From the NCBI GenBank assembly GCA_014860115.1, contig JACZKK010000200.1, positions 17,384 to 81,383 of the forward strand: a DNA stretch of 64,000 nt, written 5' to 3'. The position numbers were made by a program, and so were the translations under genes. The notes under the pieces are model-generated. The model was given only the letters and a program-made list of their open reading frames with translations, made no database searches and was not told the origin of the DNA. Below are positions 7,371 through 18,031 of the stretch, piece by piece (positions within the stretch are counted from its first letter, which is position 1; every line of letters starts with the position of its first letter). This stretch comes from Ignavibacteriaceae bacterium. GTDB lineage: Bacteria > Bacteroidota > Ignavibacteria > Ignavibacteriales > Ignavibacteriaceae.

Positions 7371-10211
7371 TTGCGACTAAAAACTTTATCGGACGATTTC
7401 ATAAACAAGCTCGCTGGCTTTTCAGCGGGTTCACTTCCGCCGCAGGATTTTGAACGCCTGGTAAAACTTTTCTCTTCAGAAATTAAAAAGCATTATTTCA
7501 CACATTCATCCGAATCAAACCTGCTGAGAATAACTAATGGAATGTTTGATAAATTCTTTTTCCTCAGCGAGTGTTTGCGATATCCTCATTACGTTGAAAT
7601 GCTTGTAAGTATTGCATCCAACAGCAATTATTTGAGTGATATACTCGTCATCAATCCGGAGTTTTTTTATATGATGACTGATTCATCAATTCTGGAATCG
7701 AAGATGGATCAAAAGTCTTTTTCAGAAGAAGTTGAAGAAAGGATCTCCCGTTACGCATCACTCGATGCAAAAACTCACGCACTGAATTCACTTAAACGAA
7801 GAGAAATTCTCAGAATTGGTCTGAAGGATATATGGGACAAAACAGAAGTTGCGGAAACAACTGCAGAGCTTTCCATACTTGCAAATACTTTGACTGAAAA
7901 TTTATTTGAAAGCTGTTACAAGTTCATTCTCAGCAAATACAAGATTAAAAAAGTTAGCAATTCGTATTGCATAATTTCACTTGGAAAGCTCGGCGGTGGT
8001 GAGTTGAATTACAGTTCAGATATTGACATTATAATCTTCTACGATGAAGAGGATCAATATGGAAGACGGATGATGGAGGATGGAAGATGGAAAGAGAATA
8101 TTCAAAAAAAATACTACAGTGAACTTTTATCTGAAACTATTCAATTATTCCTTGAGAAATGTACATCATCTGAAGCGGGAAGTTTGTACAGGATCGATCT
8201 TCGCCTGAGACCTGATGGGAAAAGCTCATCAGTTTGCAGAAGTCTGCAGGAATATCTCGATTACTACGAAAGCAGAGGAAGCGATTGGGAAAGACAAATG
8301 CTAATTAAAGCTGGCTATCTCGGCGGTAGCGAAAAGTTATATTCACAATTTATAAAATACGTTAATAGATTTATTTATCCGGCTGTTCATTTCGCTTCTC
8401 CAATCGAACAAATAAAAAAATTAAGAAAGATTATTGAACGTGAAGTTGAGGATTCCAATATAAAACTAATTCCTGGCGGAATAAGAGATATTGAATTTGT
8501 TGTCCAGGCTTTGCAGCTACTTAACGGCGGCAAGAATGAATCAGTAAAAACAGGTAACACTCAGGATGCTCTTCGAAGGCTGAGTCAGTCGAAGCTTCTT
8601 ACAAAAAATGAAACTAAATTTTTAACTGCAGCATATATTTTTTACAGAAAGATTGAACACTTTCTGCAACTGATGAACAACGCACAGACACATACAATTC
8701 CTGAAAGCGGTGAGATTGCAGAAAAGCTAAGTCATTATCTTGGATTTAAATCATTGAATAAGTTTAAAGAGAGTGTGAAAGATTGCCGCAAACAGGTCAG
8801 AGCTATTTATAACTCGGTGGTAGGACAGAGCAAGCAAGCTGCAGATACAAATAAAATTTTCAGCGAGATTAAGTTTGCAAATTCACAAAGAGCATCAAAT
8901 GACATTTCATTCTTACGTGAAGGAAAAGGATTAACCGTAAGCCGGAAGTTTGATAAGTCGGCACTCGAAGCTTTCGGTAAAATGGAAGAAAAAGTTTATG
9001 AATATCTTTTGAATGCCAATGATCCTGATCTTTGTCTTTCAAATTTTGTTCGGGTTATTAAGCAAGCTGACTTCCCTTCCATATGGTATAATGAATTCAC
9101 CGACGAGAACTTTCTTAAAATATTTTTGCAATTATGTGAACGTTCACAATTTGTAATTGACCTTTTTGCGGAAGATAAAATTCTCAGAGAAAGTTTTTTG
9201 AGCAGAGATTTTCTGAATGAAATATCAACAGATGAAAATAAAAAAATCAGATTGAAAAATATTTTATTCCGACTTGCTGTTCATCTAACAATAAAGCTTA
9301 TTGAACCGGCAACAGCTTCAAAAGTATTAAGCAAGACAGTGAGAGAAAAAATCAAGTGGTTGTCTGAGGAGTTCAGTAAAAAGAAAAAATGGAAAAATGA
9401 TTATTTAATAATCGTTCTAGGAAGCACAGGCACAGGAACAATGACTTTTGCTTCGGATGTGGATTTGATATTTGCTGTTAAAAATTCAGGCAAGCATCAG
9501 ACAATTCAAACGGATTTCCAGGAATTGCTGGGAATCCTGAAAAAAGAATTTTCTCCGTTTTCCGTTGACTGCAGATTACGACCAGAAGGCGCAAGCAGTC
9601 AGCTTGTCTGGGATTTTGATAAATACACTGAATACCTGAACAACCGTGCACGAATCTGGGAAATGCAGTCATTCCTGAAAGCAAGCTTCGTGAGCGGAAA
9701 TGAAAAATTGTTCAGCAATCTTTCCAAATCTTTTCAAAATAGAATTTCAAAGTTATCTTTAAATGAAATCATAAAAGGGATCAATGATATCAGATCAAAA
9801 TCAATATCAAGTTTTCCTGCTGAAATGAATTTAGTTGATTTGAAAAAAAATCCGGGCGGCTTGAACGATGTTGAGTATGTAGCTCATTATCTGCTCCTTT
9901 CAACTCCTGAATCTGCATTCGTGTTCATCGGGAAAGCTATTCCTGATATTTTAAAAGAACTTACAATGCAAACAATACACAAAAAAGTTTTAAATGAGCT
10001 CGCCGATAATTACATTTTCATTAAGAATTTAGAAATTTTTAACCAGATCGCTTTCAGCAGCAGTTCATCAAAATTATCAGGCGATGAAAAGAAATTTGAA
10101 AAGTTAGCTCCTTTGATGGAATTCGAAAGCGGATCAGTGTTAAAGAAAAAATTGAATTCTGTTCTTCAGTTTAACAGAGAAAGTTATTCGGCAATCATCC
10201 AAAGAAAATAA
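7371..10211 (+). CDS. glnE: Glutamine synthetase adenylyltransferase / adenylyl-removing enzyme
   Basis: A cytosolic enzyme that adds and removes AMP on glutamine synthetase, normally directed by PII. The 946 aa length matches the family. It has two nucleotidyltransferase domains in tandem: 'GKLGGGELNYSSDIDI' at about residues 205-220, and 'GSTGTGTMTFASDVDL' near 683-698. The second lacks the usual 'K/R-L-G' but keeps the D-x-D. The start is TTG at 7371, because an in-frame stop lies three codons upstream and no ATG is nearby. After the first domain, residues ~231-241 are encoded by a GGA/TGGA-rich simple repeat (8061-8093) that looks like an insertion. The DUF2723 gene follows after 3 bp. 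Confidence 0.93.
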   Translation: MRLKTLSDDFINKLAGFSAGSLPPQDFERLVKLFSSEIKKHYFTHSSESNLLRITNGMFDKFFFLSECLRYPHYVEMLVSIASNSNYLSDILVINPEFFYMMTDSSILESKMDQKSFSEEVEERISRYASLDAKTHALNSLKRREILRIGLKDIWDKTEVAETTAELSILANTLTENLFESCYKFILSKYKIKKVSNSYCIISLGKLGGGELNYSSDIDIIIFYDEEDQYGRRMMEDGRWKENIQKKYYSELLSETIQLFLEKCTSSEAGSLYRIDLRLRPDGKSSSVCRSLQEYLDYYESRGSDWERQMLIKAGYLGGSEKLYSQFIKYVNRFIYPAVHFASPIEQIKKLRKIIEREVEDSNIKLIPGGIRDIEFVVQALQLLNGGKNESVKTGNTQDALRRLSQSKLLTKNETKFLTAAYIFYRKIEHFLQLMNNAQTHTIPESGEIAEKLSHYLGFKSLNKFKESVKDCRKQVRAIYNSVVGQSKQAADTNKIFSEIKFANSQRASNDISFLREGKGLTVSRKFDKSALEAFGKMEEKVYEYLLNANDPDLCLSNFVRVIKQADFPSIWYNEFTDENFLKIFLQLCERSQFVIDLFAEDKILRESFLSRDFLNEISTDENKKIRLKNILFRLAVHLTIKLIEPATASKVLSKTVREKIKWLSEEFSKKKKWKNDYLIIVLGSTGTGTMTFASDVDLIFAVKNSGKHQTIQTDFQELLGILKKEFSPFSVDCRLRPEGASSQLVWDFDKYTEYLNNRARIWEMQSFLKASFVSGNEKLFSNLSKSFQNRISKLSLNEIIKGINDIRSKSISSFPAEMNLVDLKKNPGGLNDVEYVAHYLLLSTPESAFVFIGKAIPDILKELTMQTIHKKVLNELADNYIFIKNLEIFNQIAFSSSSSKLSGDEKKFEKLAPLMEFESGSVLKKKLNSVLQFNRESYSAIIQRK

Positions 10212-10214
10212 ACC

Positions 10215-12143
10215 ATGACCTTAGTAAAAAAATACTACCACCTTCTGACATCAATAATTGTATTCATCGTTTATATGTTTACGCTTGCACCATCAGTTGT
10301 GCAAATTGATTCAGGAGAATTAGCGGCTGTGCAGGCTAAACTTGGGATTGCACATCCGACAGGTTATCCGCTTTTTACAGTGCTTGGATATTTGTTTTCG
10401 TTGATACCGTTTCCATTCACAAAAATATTTCAGTTGAACATTCTGGCTGCAATTTACTGCAGCGCTGCAGTTGGAGTGTTCACTTACACAATAAAATATT
10501 GTCTTGATAATCTTACTTCATTCAAAAGGAAAAATTCAGCAAAAGAATTATCAAAGAAGGAGAAGAAGAAAGGCAAAGAACAAACTACGACTGAAAAAGT
10601 GAATGAAATTCCCAAAAATATTAAACTACTTACAGCAGTATTTGGTGGACTTACACTTGCATTCAGCAGGACGTTCTGGTTTCAAAGTACATCGGTGGAA
10701 GTTTATTCGCTTCATTTACTATTGGTCACACTAACCGTTCTTTTTCTTCTGAAAGCATACGTAAAATCATTTGAGAATGACAAACTTTCTCATTGGCTAA
10801 TATTTGCATTTTTTCTGGCGCTCGGATTTACAAATCATCTTACAACATTGATGATACTTCCTGGAACTGCTTACCTTTATTTCTCGAGATACAAATTCAA
10901 TTCAGCCAGCTTCAAAAAATTAGCTTTGATGATTTTACTCTTTGCTATTGTTCTTGCTGCTGTTTATTCCTATCTGCCGTTTAGAGCATCACAAAATCCA
11001 TTTCTTAATTGGGGAAATCCGGTTGACTGGGAAAAAATTCTACGGCACGTAAGTGGCAAGCAATACCAGGTTTGGCTATTCAGCTCATTTGATTCTGCCG
11101 GAAAACAATTCAGTCACTTTTGGAATATCCTGCCTTTTGAGTTTTTTATCAGTTTGATACTTGCTTTGATTGGATTATTTGTTTCAGTTTTCAAGGCGCG
11201 AAAGTTAGCCTGGTTTATTCTGATAACTTTTGTGTTCACAGTTCTCTATTCAATTAACTATGACATTCACGATATTGATTCATATTTCCTGCTTGCATTT
11301 TTAATGCTTTCGTTCTTTGCCGCATTCGGTGCCTTGCAAATACTGGAGATGAAAAGTCTCAAACAAAATTTTGCGATTATTATTCTGACTGTCGTGATAG
11401 CAATTCAACTCTTTTTTAATTTCAGAGAAGTCAATCAAAGCAATATTTACACTTATGAGGATTATACGAAAGCTGTATTAAACACAATTCCTGAAAACTC
11501 AATTATCTTCAGCTACCAGTGGGATTATTTTATTTCCGCATCTTATTACTATCAGTTCGTGGAAGATTATAGAAAAGATGTAACTGTTATTGATAAAGAG
11601 TTGTTAAGAAGGTCGTGGTATTACAAGCAGATTGAAAATCACGATCCAAAAGTTCTTGATGGTGTTCGAAATGAGCTTGAACAGTTTCTGATTGCACTTC
11701 AGCCATTTGAGCGTGATGAAAATTTTGATGCCAACAGGCTCGAAGCTTTATTCAGAACAATTATGACTAACCTCGTTAAAACCAATGTCAGCGAACGAGA
11801 CTACTTCATTGCACCTGAATTAGTTGAGCAGGAAATGAAAAGAGGTGAGTTCAAACTTCCCGAGGGATATAATCTGGTTCCTCATTTATTCTTCTATAAA
11901 GTAGTTGCTGGAAATGAATATGTGCCTGCACCTGATCCGGATTTTTCAATAAGTATTGCAACAAACAGAAATGTTTACATTGACACCATCGAGAATATGG
12001 TCGGAAGGATGCTTTCTAACAGGGCATATTATGAAGTTCAAAACGGAAGATCAGACAGAGCAAAAATTTATCTAAAGAAAATTCTTAATGATCTGCCGGG
12101 ATTTAAGCTACATCCAGCATTACAAGATGTGCTTAAAAATTAA
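10215..12143 (+). CDS. DUF2723 family membrane protein (O-mannosyltransferase-like)
   Basis: A polytopic inner-membrane protein of 642 aa. The N-terminus carries the DUF2723 signature: 'APSVVQIDSGELAAVQAK', then 'AHPTGYPLFTVLGYLF' at about residues 45-60. The Asp-Ser-Gly-Glu and His-Pro residues are the conserved part. Around ten hydrophobic segments follow, with a Lys/Glu-rich cytoplasmic loop at about 108-132, and a soluble C-terminal part after residue ~410. The family is related to C-type glycosyltransferases (TMEM260/POMT-like). Transfer of a sugar from a lipid donor is likely, but the substrate is unknown. It starts 3 bp after glnE, so the two are cotranscribed. Its stop overlaps tail-to-tail with the next gene. 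Confidence 0.85.
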   Translation: MTLVKKYYHLLTSIIVFIVYMFTLAPSVVQIDSGELAAVQAKLGIAHPTGYPLFTVLGYLFSLIPFPFTKIFQLNILAAIYCSAAVGVFTYTIKYCLDNLTSFKRKNSAKELSKKEKKKGKEQTTTEKVNEIPKNIKLLTAVFGGLTLAFSRTFWFQSTSVEVYSLHLLLVTLTVLFLLKAYVKSFENDKLSHWLIFAFFLALGFTNHLTTLMILPGTAYLYFSRYKFNSASFKKLALMILLFAIVLAAVYSYLPFRASQNPFLNWGNPVDWEKILRHVSGKQYQVWLFSSFDSAGKQFSHFWNILPFEFFISLILALIGLFVSVFKARKLAWFILITFVFTVLYSINYDIHDIDSYFLLAFLMLSFFAAFGALQILEMKSLKQNFAIIILTVVIAIQLFFNFREVNQSNIYTYEDYTKAVLNTIPENSIIFSYQWDYFISASYYYQFVEDYRKDVTVIDKELLRRSWYYKQIENHDPKVLDGVRNELEQFLIALQPFERDENFDANRLEALFRTIMTNLVKTNVSERDYFIAPELVEQEMKRGEFKLPEGYNLVPHLFFYKVVAGNEYVPAPDPDFSISIATNRNVYIDTIENMVGRMLSNRAYYEVQNGRSDRAKIYLKKILNDLPGFKLHPALQDVLKN

Positions 12144-13228
12144 TCTTTAACTGCTTCAAGAAGTTCTTCTATTCTTTCTTCTGGAAGTTCAGCTTTTGTT
12201 CTGAAGGATTGAAGGGTCACATCCATCTGCTGAATAAGATTCCGTTTATAATACTTTGGCGCATAAACAGAACCGTCAATCATATAAATTCTTCGCAGCT
12301 CTTCATCATAAAAAAAATAATTAACGAATGGTCCGCCCATACCTTTAATGTTCAGTTCCCACAATCCCTGTGTGAACAGTGCATATCTTTCGTTAAAATT
12401 AACTTCCTTCACCACAAAGTTATCTGATGCAACCACTACGAACGAAGCATCATCAGAGGTTTGATAGAATTCTTTTGTGAGCCTGTCACGAATAACTTTT
12501 ATTGAATCCTGTGTTAGGTAATCGGGAGTTGCGTTATCGATCCAATGAATAAAAATCCATCGTTCCATTTCGCTGCCCGGTGATCTTCTTAGCCAGACAA
12601 ATTTTTCTTCCGGCTTATCGAGAGCAACAACAAAGTCAGCCTGAACATAAATTACCCAACTGTAATCCTTTAAAAATTTTCCTTCAATATCTTTCTTCTC
12701 ATAAGTGGGGTTGTAGAGATTGCTGAATAATCTTTCATCAGATTTTTTTTGAAACGCATAAAGCAGATCATCGGAGTTATTCAGGATTTTTTGGTTAAGT
12801 TCCTGCATTGTATTTGCTGATAGAACTGCAACAATCTGATTTTTTGCCCAGAGATCATATTTATATGCAACGAAATTTGAGTCAGTGACCATTTTGTTTT
12901 CTACCAAAGAATCAACTATAGCCTGAATGTACTGAGATGTTCTGCTTCCCGAACTCAATGGAGCAGCGATGATTATATTTTTTGTTCTCTGATTTTTTTC
13001 AAGCTGTGAAACACTCATTCTTTTCAGTGTGAAAAGTTTTTCAGGCTGAGGCGTGAATATTTCTTTCTCAAATACTAATTGAAGTGATGCAACAATCTCT
13101 TCGTATTCGAGTGAATCAGCTACGACCAGTATTTCATCTTCAAAACCTTTCGCTGGCTTGTTCGTAGAATCACAGGAAATAATTAAAGCTGAAATAAAAA
13201 TGATCAGAATAAAAAATAAATTTTTCAT
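12140..13228 (-). CDS. DUF4837 family lipoprotein
   Basis: A 362-codon gene started at ATG 13228, where 'CGAGGTAGTT' gives a clear ribosome-binding site; the longer track start at 13294 would lie inside the neighbour. The signal peptide 'FFILIIFISALIISC' ends in a lipobox Cys, so the protein is a periplasm-facing lipoprotein. The body has the DUF4837 hallmarks: 'RRSPGSEMERW', 'YALFTQGLWELNIKGMGGPF' and 'SVYAPKYYKRNLIQQ'. The family is common in Bacteroidota and has no known function. It follows the CTP-transferase gene by 2 bp and is probably the last gene of the tilS-hpt-ftsH operon. Confidence 0.88.
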   Translation of the reverse strand: MKNLFFILIIFISALIISCDSTNKPAKGFEDEILVVADSLEYEEIVASLQLVFEKEIFTPQPEKLFTLKRMSVSQLEKNQRTKNIIIAAPLSSGSRTSQYIQAIVDSLVENKMVTDSNFVAYKYDLWAKNQIVAVLSANTMQELNQKILNNSDDLLYAFQKKSDERLFSNLYNPTYEKKDIEGKFLKDYSWVIYVQADFVVALDKPEEKFVWLRRSPGSEMERWIFIHWIDNATPDYLTQDSIKVIRDRLTKEFYQTSDDASFVVVASDNFVVKEVNFNERYALFTQGLWELNIKGMGGPFVNYFFYDEELRRIYMIDGSVYAPKYYKRNLIQQMDVTLQSFRTKAELPEERIEELLEAVKD

Positions 13229-13230
13229 AA

Positions 13231-13899
13231 CTACCTCGGTACGTTTGATAGTGTTAATTCCAGATTTGGCAGCAACGCCAGATACAAACCCCACATAGTA
13301 AATCCAACAGAAAGCGGAATAGACAAATTATCATCAACAAGTTTGAATGAAATATTTTCCACAATTGCACCCACAAATGCAGCAATAAATCCTATTAAAT
13401 ACTCTTCAGAAAATCCGCCGACTTTAGGTGTAAATAAAATCACAATACATGCACTGACAAAAAAGGTTAAAGTTCCCTCCAGACTTTTAGAGAGAAATTT
13501 ATGTTTGCCGAATTTCCTTCCAACAAGGGCTGCAAGTGAGTCACTGATAATGAGAATTGAAAATGCGGAGATAAAAATTACTTTGGGAAAAATCAGGACA
13601 CTTATAAGTGCTGATATTAAGACATACGTGGCACCATTGAGATTTCTCTTTTTATGATCCAGTTCATGAGCACGCAAGAGGAAACCGAAAAATTTATAAA
13701 AAATCTTTCCTGTCTCGGGGTGCAGATATCTGCCCAAATCAATAATCAGAGCTAAACCGGCAAGAATTCCCAGAATAAGTGCAGCTGTCTCCGTCGAGAT
13801 AAAATAATAGATAATAGGTATGGAGAGCGAGGTAAGATGAATTAATTTACGGAATAATTCATCTTTGTATTGAATCGTACCATTATCAATTTGCGTCAT
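13231..13899 (-). CDS. Diacylglycerol/polyprenol kinase family CTP transferase
   Basis: An integral membrane protein of 222 aa, related to SEC59/DGK1/VTE5, which use CTP to phosphorylate lipid alcohols such as dolichol, diacylglycerol or phytol. Conserved parts are 'ELFRKLIHL' near the N-terminus, '[18 protein letters not shown]', '[10 protein letters not shown]' and the C-terminal 'VDDNLSIPL'. About six membrane helices are visible. The true lipid substrate cannot be told from sequence; undecaprenol or diacylglycerol recycling is a reasonable guess. It overlaps the 3' end of ftsH by 14 bp, so the genes are coupled. Confidence 0.85.
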   Translation of the reverse strand: MTQIDNGTIQYKDELFRKLIHLTSLSIPIIYYFISTETAALILGILAGLALIIDLGRYLHPETGKIFYKFFGFLLRAHELDHKKRNLNGATYVLISALISVLIFPKVIFISAFSILIISDSLAALVGRKFGKHKFLSKSLEGTLTFFVSACIVILFTPKVGGFSEEYLIGFIAAFVGAIVENISFKLVDDNLSIPLSVGFTMWGLYLALLPNLELTLSNVPR

Positions 13900-15937
13900 C
13901 TTTTACTGGCGCATCCTTGTGCTTGCGCTGCTGCATCATAGCTTTAACATGATCGGGTACCTCATCCTGCTTTTTGTCAACTTCAATGACAGGCATCGGG
14001 GGAAGTTTCTCACCTTTAATGATTCTGTCAATCTCTTCAGAATCCAGAATTTCGCGTTCCAGTAATTCCAGTGAAAGTTTATGAAGCAAATCAATATTGT
14101 CTCTTAAAATTTTCTCAGCACGGTTCATCGCACTATTTATGATGCCCCGAATTTCCTCATCAATTTCGATTGCAGTCTTTTCACTGTAATCTCTGTGTTT
14201 TTGAATTTCCCTGCCGAGGAATATCTCTTCCTCTTTTGCACCGTAGCTCATTGGTCCGAGCTTTTCACTCATTCCCCATTCGCAAACCATTTTGCGCGCA
14301 ATGTTGGTAGCTTTCTCAATATCATTACCAGCACCAGTGGTATAGTGTTTGAAAACTATCTTTTCAGCAGCTCTTCCGCCAAGTGCATAAGTAATAACTG
14401 CTTCAAGATATTCTTTTGAGTAAGTATGTTTTTCATCTATCGGAAGATAGCTTGTAACACCAAGCGCACGACCTCTTGGAATAATAGTTACTTTGTGAAC
14501 CGGATCAGCTTCAGGTATCATCCTGGCAACAAGAACATGTCCAATTTCGTGGTAGGAAGTAGTTTTCTTTTCCTCTTCAGAAATAATCATACTCTTTCTT
14601 TCCATTCCCATCATAACTTTATCTTTTGCTTCTTCAAAATCAAGCATCTCTACTTTTTTCTTATTTTTTCTTGCAGCAAGAAGAGCAGCTTCATTAACAA
14701 GATTTGCAAGATCTGCACCGGCTAATCCGGGAGTACCTTTGGCAAGAACTTCAAGATTTACTTTTTCCTCAAGAGGAATATTTCTTGTGTGAACTTTTAA
14801 AATCCCTTCTCGTCCTTTTACGTCTGGTCTATCGACAACTACCTGGCGATCAAATCTTCCCGGTCTCATCAACGCGGGATCGAGCACATCAGGGCGATTG
14901 GTTGCAGCAATTATGATGACTCCGCTATTCTGTTCGAAACCATCCATCTCGACAAGTAATTGATTAAGCGTCTGTTCTCTTTCATCATGTCCACCGCCAA
15001 GACCCGCACCGCGGTGTCTTCCAACTGCATCAATCTCATCAATAAAAATTATACAAGGTGCATTCTTTTTTCCCTGTTCAAAAAGATCTCTCACACGACT
15101 GGCGCCAACTCCAACAAACATTTCAACGAAGTCTGCACCACTTATCGAAAAGAACGGAACGCCTGCTTCACCAGCAACTGCACGTGCAAGAAGAGTTTTT
15201 CCGGTTCCGGGAGGTCCGAGTAAAAGTACGCCGCGAGGAATTTTTCCACCAAGTTTCTGAAACTTTGTTGGCTCTTTTAAAAATTCAATTATTTCCTGAA
15301 GTTCAACTTTGGCTTCATCTGCGCCAGCAACATCACGAAATGTAACTTTCTGACCTGACTGGCTTATGAGCTTTGCCTTGCTTTTTCCAAAAGAAAATAT
15401 TCCGCGAGAACCACCTCCCTGTCCTTGCATTCGCCTCATAATTATTATCCAAACTGCAATTATCAAAAGCCAGGGTAAAAAGCCAAGCAGAATGTTTAAC
15501 CATTCGCTGGACTGTTTATCGAATGAGTAGGTTATTCCTTTCTCTTTCCAAAGTGCTTCTTCATCTCTTATAATCGGTTCCGGAATGTAAACGGATATAG
15601 CTTTCACGTTTGTGGAAGTACCATTGATATTAATTGAAGTCTCTGAAGTCAAGTCAGCACGAAAGAAATAATCATTGATATCCGACTTGGTAATGGTGGC
15701 TTCTTTAATTTTATCTGTTTCGTTTACGAGTCTTCGGTATTCAGCAAAAGGGATATCAACGTAAGTTTCCTGGCTGGTTCTGAAGACCTGCATAACAATT
15801 ACTGCTGCAACAATTACAGCACCCCATCCGAACACCATCCGTAAAACTTTCGACCAATCAAAATTATCATCCGGTTTAATTGGACCCTGTCCTTTGGGAT
15901 TTCTAGATGGTTTTTTTTCGTTGTTATTATCGGCCAT
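13886..15937 (-). CDS. ftsH: ATP-dependent zinc metalloprotease FtsH
   Basis: A membrane-bound AAA+ hexameric protease that removes misfolded membrane proteins. The order is a short cytoplasmic N-terminus, first TM helix ('[20 protein letters not shown]'), periplasmic domain, second TM ('[19 protein letters not shown]'), Walker A 'GPPGTGKT', Walker B 'IIFIDEIDA', the SRH region '[15 protein letters not shown]', and zinc site 'HEIGH' (usual HEAGH, so one conservative change). I start it at ATG 15937 ('[16 protein letters not shown]'). An alternative ATG at 15964 adds nine residues and has GGAG 13 bp upstream. The C-terminal tail is charged. It is the third gene of the tilS-hpt-ftsH run. Confidence 0.95.
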   Translation of the reverse strand: MADNNNEKKPSRNPKGQGPIKPDDNFDWSKVLRMVFGWGAVIVAAVIVMQVFRTSQETYVDIPFAEYRRLVNETDKIKEATITKSDINDYFFRADLTSETSININGTSTNVKAISVYIPEPIIRDEEALWKEKGITYSFDKQSSEWLNILLGFLPWLLIIAVWIIIMRRMQGQGGGSRGIFSFGKSKAKLISQSGQKVTFRDVAGADEAKVELQEIIEFLKEPTKFQKLGGKIPRGVLLLGPPGTGKTLLARAVAGEAGVPFFSISGADFVEMFVGVGASRVRDLFEQGKKNAPCIIFIDEIDAVGRHRGAGLGGGHDEREQTLNQLLVEMDGFEQNSGVIIIAATNRPDVLDPALMRPGRFDRQVVVDRPDVKGREGILKVHTRNIPLEEKVNLEVLAKGTPGLAGADLANLVNEAALLAARKNKKKVEMLDFEEAKDKVMMGMERKSMIISEEEKKTTSYHEIGHVLVARMIPEADPVHKVTIIPRGRALGVTSYLPIDEKHTYSKEYLEAVITYALGGRAAEKIVFKHYTTGAGNDIEKATNIARKMVCEWGMSEKLGPMSYGAKEEEIFLGREIQKHRDYSEKTAIEIDEEIRGIINSAMNRAEKILRDNIDLLHKLSLELLEREILDSEEIDRIIKGEKLPPMPVIEVDKKQDEVPDHVKAMMQQRKHKDAPVKDDAN

Positions 15938-16043
15938 AAAAAAAATTCTAATATCTATATTCATTAAAAAGCTTATTCTCCTTTTTTATTTTTAACACGT
16001 GAAATAATAATTGAAATATTACTTTTCTTTGCCACCATATAGC

Positions 16044-16592
16044 TCACGTGTTTAATACGTAAATTCCTCTTAAATTTCGATATTTTTGAGCAAAATCCAG
16101 ACCATAGCCAATAACGAATTTATCGGGAATTCTGAAACCAATATAGTCAATTTTCACATCATATTTAAGGCTTCCGGGCTTCACCAGCAGTGATACAACC
16201 TTCATACTATTCGGACTTTTCTCTGAAAAAAGCTCCTCTATATATTTTAAAGATAGCCCTGTATCAACGATATCTTCAACAATAATAATATCTCTATCGT
16301 TCACCTCGCAGTTAAGTTCTTTGAGTAATTTCACATTTCCGGTAGAAATTTTTGCATCACCATAGCTTGAGAGTTTGAAAAAATCAATTTCACAATTTAT
16401 GTCGAGATATCTAATCAGATCTGACATGAAAAGAAACGAACCATTCAATACTCCAATGAAAACCGGCACAGAAGATTTGTACTCCAAAGAAATTTGAGCA
16501 GCAAGTGCTTTAATTCTGTTTTGAATTTGCTCTTCCGTAAAAAGCGGCACAAATTCATCATTGCCGATGATTACTCTTTCAGGTGAGTTCAA
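16044..16592 (-). CDS. hpt: Hypoxanthine phosphoribosyltransferase
   Basis: A cytosolic purine-salvage enzyme that joins hypoxanthine or guanine to PRPP. The 182 aa length is typical. The PRPP-binding motif reads 'DIIIVEDIVDTGLSLKYI', preceded by 'FIGVLNGSFLFMSDLIRYL' and followed by 'DYIGFRIPDKFVIGYGLDF', all diagnostic of HPRTs. The likely start is TTG 16592, which overlaps the tilS stop by 4 bases (TTGA), so translation is coupled. The tilS-hpt-ftsH order is conserved across many bacterial phyla. Confidence 0.95.
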   Translation of the reverse strand: MNSPERVIIGNDEFVPLFTEEQIQNRIKALAAQISLEYKSSVPVFIGVLNGSFLFMSDLIRYLDINCEIDFFKLSSYGDAKISTGNVKLLKELNCEVNDRDIIIVEDIVDTGLSLKYIEELFSEKSPNSMKVVSLLVKPGSLKYDVKIDYIGFRIPDKFVIGYGLDFAQKYRNLRGIYVLNT

Positions 16593-17962
16593 TTGTCAGT
16601 TAATGTAAGTTTTAAAATCTTTTCTGTTTTTGGCATTACTTTGAATCTCTCATCAATCCTTAGACCGATGACCCAAACAATTTTTCCTGAGTTAGTTAAA
16701 ACAAGATGTTGCCTTTTCATGGATGAAGAAATTTTTTGATCGGCAAGAAAATCTGAAATCTTTTTTGTGCCTTTCATCCCAATCGGTTGAAATTTATCTC
16801 CGGTTCTCCATTTTCTGATTTGAAAAATATCTTTCACTCCGTCGGCTGAAATAAACTCAACAGATTTATTTCGAGTGAACTTAAACATTTTTTGGTTGAC
16901 TTCACTAATGGAAATAATTTTCCCATCAACTTTGATCACCCCACCAATTTTAATATTGTTGAATATTTCAGTTTTAACGGTAGATTTTCTACCGATAATT
17001 AATTCATTTCTTTCTTTCGATGCAATAATATTTTCTTTGAGATGAACTGCTTTGCCTACCTGTGCATACACCAATTCAACCAAAGCATAAATATTTTCTG
17101 ATAACAACTCAATATTAAAATTTTTCTCAACAACAGATTTAAAAAAAATGCTCAGAAAACTTCTATCAAGTTTCGAGACTGTTTTTGTATTTATCCGAAG
17201 CTCTTTCCCATCAATAATAACGGCTGTAGGACTAATCTTTTCTACCTGCTTTTCGATGAATGAATTAATTTCTGAAATAATCTTTGATGTATTGCTGATC
17301 TTTTCTTCGAGTCGTGGATTTAATCTTACTTTAAGTTTTGGGATGACTTCATTTCTTAAAAAATTTCTTTCATAATCTGAATCAAGATTGCTTTTATCAA
17401 CACGGAAGGAGATTTTATTTTTTTTAAGATATTGTCTGATCTCCTCAGAAGTAATAGAGAGAATTGGTCGAATGATATTATCTCTTCTAACAGGAATTCC
17501 TGATAAACCTTTGATACCAGCTCCTTTTACAAAGTTGAGCAAAATAGTTTCAACATTATCGCTTGCGCTGTGTGCCGTTGCGATTTTAGTACAGCCCATT
17601 TTATCTGCTGCTTTATTCAATTCAAAGTAACGGATTTCTCTGCCAGATTCTTCAACAGATAGTTTCAGCTTCTTTGCATAAGACTTCACATCTTTTTTAA
17701 CGCAAATAAATTCAATTTTGTTTTGTTTGCAGAAATCGGAACAAAACTTTTCATCTGCATTCGCTGATTTTCCACGAAGCTTGTGATTTAAATGGAAAGC
17801 GGCTATTTCAATCCCAAATCTTTTTTTGAACTTAATCAGGAAGGATAAAAGGAATATCGAATCGGCACCACCGCTTAATGCAACAAGGATTTTATCACCC
17901 TTTTCAATAAGATGATTTTCATCAATAAATTTGATCGCCTTTTGCTCGATGGTTTTAGTCAT
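16589..17962 (-). CDS. tilS: tRNA(Ile)-lysidine synthetase
   Basis: It converts C34 of the CAU-anticodon tRNA-Ile2 to lysidine so that the tRNA reads AUA and not AUG. The N-type ATP pyrophosphatase P-loop is 'ALSGGADSIFLL' at about residues 28-39. The 'AFHLNHKLRGKSANADE' and 'TAHSASDNVETILLNFVKG' stretches are typical. The C-terminal domain contains 'RKWRTGDKFQPIGMKGTKKISDFL'. The length of 457 aa includes the middle and C-terminal tRNA-binding domains. It is the first gene of the operon with hpt and ftsH. Confidence 0.95.
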   Translation of the reverse strand: MTKTIEQKAIKFIDENHLIEKGDKILVALSGGADSIFLLSFLIKFKKRFGIEIAAFHLNHKLRGKSANADEKFCSDFCKQNKIEFICVKKDVKSYAKKLKLSVEESGREIRYFELNKAADKMGCTKIATAHSASDNVETILLNFVKGAGIKGLSGIPVRRDNIIRPILSITSEEIRQYLKKNKISFRVDKSNLDSDYERNFLRNEVIPKLKVRLNPRLEEKISNTSKIISEINSFIEKQVEKISPTAVIIDGKELRINTKTVSKLDRSFLSIFFKSVVEKNFNIELLSENIYALVELVYAQVGKAVHLKENIIASKERNELIIGRKSTVKTEIFNNIKIGGVIKVDGKIISISEVNQKMFKFTRNKSVEFISADGVKDIFQIRKWRTGDKFQPIGMKGTKKISDFLADQKISSSMKRQHLVLTNSGKIVWVIGLRIDERFKVMPKTEKILKLTLTDN

Positions 17963-18031
17963 TATAATGGAAATGTTTTTGCCTCACATAAAAAGCAACT
18001 AAAATGTCGATTAATTACCTTTGTGCCTTTA

